Source: Gammaproteobacteria bacterium
GTDB taxonomy: Bacteria; Pseudomonadota; Gammaproteobacteria; Enterobacterales; Alteromonadaceae
Assembly: GCA_018825965.1 (NCBI GenBank)
Contig: JAHKAA010000037.1
Span: 1-64,000, forward strand
Reading direction: 5' to 3'
DNA: 64,000 nt
The notes under the pieces are model-generated. The model worked only from the letters and a program-made list of their open reading frames with translations, searched no databases and was not told the origin of the DNA. Positions 61,381 through 64,000 of the stretch are shown here, piece by piece. The position numbers were made by a program, and so were the translations under genes. Position 1 is the stretch's first letter. Each line of letters starts with the position of its first letter.

Positions 61381-62595
61381 CTACTGCTGATAGCCCGGTA
61401 AAAACTGCGCTAAGCGGCCAATCGCCATTTCCAGCTGTTCTTTATGGGGTAAAAACACAATGCGGAAATGATCCGGTTCTGGCCAGTTAAAAGCACGGCC
61501 ATGCACCAGCAATACTTTATGTTGACGCAAAAAATCCAGCACCAGTAACTCATCGTCTTTAATTTTAAACTTTTTACGATCCAGTTTAGGAAACAAGTAC
61601 ATAGCGCCTTTAGGTCGTACACAGCTAATGCCATCAATACTGGTCACCAGTTTGTGGGCTAAATCCATCTGGTCGTACAAACGCCCGCCAGGTATGATCA
61701 GCTCGTTGATGCTCTGATAACCACCTAAGGCCGTTTGCACTGCATGCTGACAAGGCACATTGGCGCAAAGGCGCATAGAGGCCAGAATATTTAAGCCTTC
61801 CACATAGTGTTTGGCTAAATGTTTGGCACCGGATAATAAAATCCAGCCAACTCTAAAACCAGCAATACGGTAGTTTTTTGATAAACCACCAAAAGTCAGC
61901 ATAAATAAGTCATCTGCTAACGAAGCCGTACTCACATGTTCTGCGCCGTCGTACAAAATCTTGTCATAAATTTCATCACTCATAACCACCAGCTTATGTT
62001 CACGGGCAATAGAGAGCAGCTCCAGCAAAAAAGCTTTGGAGTACACAGCACCAGTGGGGTTATTTGGGTTGATCAGCACCAGAGCTTTGGTTTTTTTCGT
62101 GATTTTTGCACGAATATCAGCTAAATCAGGAAACCAGTCTGATTGCTCATCACAGCGGTAATGCACAGCGTTGCCGCCAGCCAGATTCACTGCCGCTGTC
62201 CAGAGTGGGTAATCGGGGGAGGGGATCAACACCTCATCACCGTTATTCAAAAGTGCCTGCAAGGACATCAGAATAAGCTCTGACACGCCATTACCAATGT
62301 ACACGTCATCTGCATCTGCACCTAAAATGCCACGTTGCTGATAATACTGTGCCACTGCAACCCGGGCTGGATAGATCCCCTGTGAATCGCTGTAGCCCTG
62401 AGCTGTGGGCAGGTTGTGGATCACGTGCTTTAAAATTTCATCCGGCGCTTCAAAACCAAAAGGCGCGGGATTACCAATATTGAGCTTTAAAATACGCTGA
62501 CCTTCTTCTTCCATCCGCTTGGCTTCACGTGCCACCGGACCCCGAATGTCATAACAAACCCCATCTAATTTTGTCGAGCGCTCTATTGGTTTCAT
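61381..62595 (-). CDS. alaA: Glutamate-pyruvate aminotransferase AlaA
   Basis: A 404-residue PLP-dependent aminotransferase of fold type I. It has ILKLNIGNPAPFGFEAP at the start, NPNNPTGAVYS, DEIYDKILYDG and the PLP Lys in GGLSKNYRIAGFRVGW (~240). Length and sequence fit AlaA (YfbQ), which makes alanine from pyruvate. It is the first gene of an operon with yfbR. A structured repeat (62622-62740) lies just upstream. Confidence 0.95.
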   Translation of the reverse strand: MKPIERSTKLDGVCYDIRGPVAREAKRMEEEGQRILKLNIGNPAPFGFEAPDEILKHVIHNLPTAQGYSDSQGIYPARVAVAQYYQQRGILGADADDVYIGNGVSELILMSLQALLNNGDEVLIPSPDYPLWTAAVNLAGGNAVHYRCDEQSDWFPDLADIRAKITKKTKALVLINPNNPTGAVYSKAFLLELLSIAREHKLVVMSDEIYDKILYDGAEHVSTASLADDLFMLTFGGLSKNYRIAGFRVGWILLSGAKHLAKHYVEGLNILASMRLCANVPCQHAVQTALGGYQSINELIIPGGRLYDQMDLAHKLVTSIDGISCVRPKGAMYLFPKLDRKKFKIKDDELLVLDFLRQHKVLLVHGRAFNWPEPDHFRIVFLPHKEQLEMAIGRLAQFLPGYQQ

Positions 62596-62621
62596 ACCGC
62601 TACCCTTACTACTCCGTTTGC

Positions 62622-62740
62622 CCCGTCGTACTTGAAGCCGCAGCTTTGTTGACTGCGCTCTTCGCCCCAGTCACATAGGACAACTATGCTCCTGGGGTCT
62701 CAATCACTTGTCGCCGCGCTGCAACTCCAATTACTTAGGG
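62622..62740 (+). repeat. ~120-bp structured dispersed repeat, copy C
   Basis: The same element as 11540-11662: CCCGTCGTACTTGAAGCC at the left, CCCCAG...CTGGGG hairpin in the middle, CCAATTACTTAGGG at the right. It lies between the divergent alaA and LRAT-like genes. Confidence 0.85.
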
Positions 62741-62837
62741 CCAGTTAGTTATAAATATCTTTGCTTACACCTTTTTACACGCCCAGACGTCTTTTGCAAG
62801 TATGATGGCAAAAAAAAGCGGCAAAATCAGGAGCTTT

Positions 62838-63251
62838 ATGACAAGTCTGCGAACTATCCCTGTTGGCGCTGTGGTGGGCTGCGAAATTTTTCAGTTTTTT
62901 GAGCACACAGGCATTTATATAGGGAAAGGACAAATTGTTGAACTGGCAGGGTCTGGTCTGGTGCGTTCTTTATCCTTTCAGCGATTTTTAGCCAACCGCT
63001 CAGGCGCCGAATTGATTTTCGCCACCACTCCTGCAGGTGAGATTATAGGTTCTGAGATTGCGGCCAACAGGGCTATTGAACAGATTTACAGTTATCAGCA
63101 GTACGATTTACTGAGGAATAACTGTCACCGCTTTACTTACGCTTGTATCAGCGGTGACTCTTTGCCGTTAACCAGTTTTTTTGATTTAAAAGAAGCGCTT
63201 GCGAGGTATTGGCGCTTTACACCCAATTGGCTCTATACCCGTCGTACTTGA
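62838..63251 (+). CDS. LRAT-like NlpC/P60-superfamily protein
   Basis: A 137-residue product from ATG 62838, which has CAGGAG 5 bp upstream; an ATG at 62802 lacks this. An LRAT-type papain-like pattern is visible: EHTGIYIGKGQIVEL (His) and LLRNNCHRFTYACISG (Cys). Such proteins are acyltransferases or thiol hydrolases in other organisms; the substrate here is unknown. The last codons (TRRT and stop) lie inside structured repeat copy D (63236-63359), so the repeat supplies the C-terminus. Repeats C and D flank the gene in direct orientation. Confidence 0.75.
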   Translation: MTSLRTIPVGAVVGCEIFQFFEHTGIYIGKGQIVELAGSGLVRSLSFQRFLANRSGAELIFATTPAGEIIGSEIAANRAIEQIYSYQQYDLLRNNCHRFTYACISGDSLPLTSFFDLKEALARYWRFTPNWLYTRRT

Positions 63252-63359
63252 AGCCGCAGCTGTGTTGGCTGCGTTCTTCGCCCCAGTCACATAGGAACAA
63301 CTATGCTCCAGGGGTCTCTGTCACTTGCCGCCTTGCTGCAACTCCAATTACTTAGGGTA
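63236..63359 (+). repeat. ~120-bp structured dispersed repeat, copy D
   Basis: TACCCGTCGTACTTGAAGCC through CCAATTACTTAGGGTA with the same central hairpin. Its first 16 bases overlap the 3' end of the LRAT-like gene and contain that gene's TGA. Confidence 0.85.
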
Positions 63360-63388
63360 GATAAAGCGCCTTAAAGCTTTAGATCTGG

Positions 63389-64000
63389 TTATTGATTATC
63401 GCGCACTTCGATATCGCCCACACCTACATTGGCGTCCAGCTGTTTTTTGCCTTCACCATGCAATTGGCTTGAACTGGTGACCAGCACCTGATCACGTTCA
63501 TAGCGACCTTTACCCCCCTTAATCGACGTGTCACCAACACCTGCATCTAATTTTATAGAGTCAAATAAACTGGTGTCGACGTCAATGTCCACTTCACCTA
63601 CACCTAAATCAACATTGATATCCGACGTCAGGTCGTCAACTTCAACTGAACCCACACCTAAATTTAACGATACCGCTATATCGGCTGGCATCATGACTGT
63701 CCAGTTTTGATTGACGTCATTGTCATCTTCCAGATCAATTTTGAGTTTCAGTGCAGAGCCATTTTCCTGAACGCTAATCTGTGCATCTGACAAGTCTTTC
63801 CTGCTGCTGAACCAGCCTTCATCAGGCTCTAACTCCACCACTAAACTGATATCGTTATTTTTAGTCACTTTGACCTTGATTTCCCCCACAGGGACGTCAA
63901 GCACCAGCCTGGTAAAGTTTTGTGCATCTATAGTTTTTTCCAGCACTTTGACATCATCAGCTACTGCTGTTGTTGCAGATAAAGCCATAACCAGAGCAGA
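63389..64000 (-). CDS. DUF4097-like exported beta-repeat protein (5' end cut by window)
   Basis: The visible part is ~203 residues. The first visible ATG (63988) sits inside a signal peptide (SALVMALSATTAVADD), so the true start lies beyond 64000. The mature part repeats Gly-Val-Gly strand motifs: NLGVGSVEVDDL, DLGVGEVDIDVD, DAGVGDTSIKGG, NVGVGDIEVRDN. This is the right-handed strand pattern of DUF4097/adhesin-like proteins. The function is unknown. Confidence 0.75.
   Translation of the reverse strand, partial: SALVMALSATTAVADDVKVLEKTIDAQNFTRLVLDVPVGEIKVKVTKNNDISLVVELEPDEGWFSSRKDLSDAQISVQENGSALKLKIDLEDDNDVNQNWTVMMPADIAVSLNLGVGSVEVDDLTSDINVDLGVGEVDIDVDTSLFDSIKLDAGVGDTSIKGGKGRYERDQVLVTSSSQLHGEGKKQLDANVGVGDIEVRDNQ

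Overview
This window looks like chromosomal DNA of a gammaproteobacterium of the Alteromonadales/Chromatiales type; Rheinheimera or a close relative is my best guess. The basis is the thrS-infC-rpmI-rplT block, the divergent norM/ribE pair, the adjacent alaA and yfbR homologues, a chemotaxis CheV protein and glutamine-rich proteins. The genus is inference. The centre is dominated by a very large nonribosomal peptide synthetase (NRPS) locus.

Positions 1-3100 are a rearranged CRISPR region. Two arrays with the same 37-bp repeat and nearly identical leaders (243 bp homologous, offset 2657 bp) flank a DUF4258/XRE toxin-antitoxin-like pair and a broken fragment of the amidohydrolase gene that lies complete at 3169-5259. 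No cas gene is in the window. The far end of the second array is decaying and carries a small dispersed palindrome. Positions 3169-11537 hold an exported amidohydrolase, a small secreted protein, a TPR-secretin lipoprotein, a divergent NarL/NarX-type two-component pair and cheV.

Positions 11811-41212 (minus strand) encode two NRPSs of 3866 and 5932 residues. The order is NRPS1 (23414-41212) then NRPS2 (11811-23411), separated by 2 bases and ended by a strong terminator. I count eight modules. Binding-pocket residues read by eye give X1 - Thr - N-methyl-Phe - D-Asn - aliphatic? - Ser - Gly - D-X8, released by a terminal thioesterase. Divergently transcribed (41637-48169) is a candidate companion operon: DUF697 membrane protein, beta-barrel-like exported protein, cyclic-peptide-type ABC exporter, SPFH/prohibitin-like protein, membrane-anchored periplasmic ligand-binding protein and a 54-residue membrane protein. 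It ends at a large hairpin. I propose that it exports, senses or gives self-protection against the peptide. This NRPS plus transport operon is the most likely undescribed system here.

Positions 48454-50995 hold a J-domain protein and three unrecognised, partly very acidic proteins in one operon. Then come a DUF3080 lipoprotein, a MATE efflux pump, ribE, a CPXCG protein and thrS-infC-rpmI-rplT. infC has the AUU start used for IF3 autoregulation. After rplT sits an AT-richer two-gene cassette (DUF2188-like plus a protein with nucleoside-deoxyribosyltransferase/TIR-like motifs). The rest is a lytic transglycosylase-like protein, a CDF metal exporter, yfbR, alaA, an LRAT-like gene bracketed by ~120-bp structured repeats, and a DUF4097-like protein cut by the window end.
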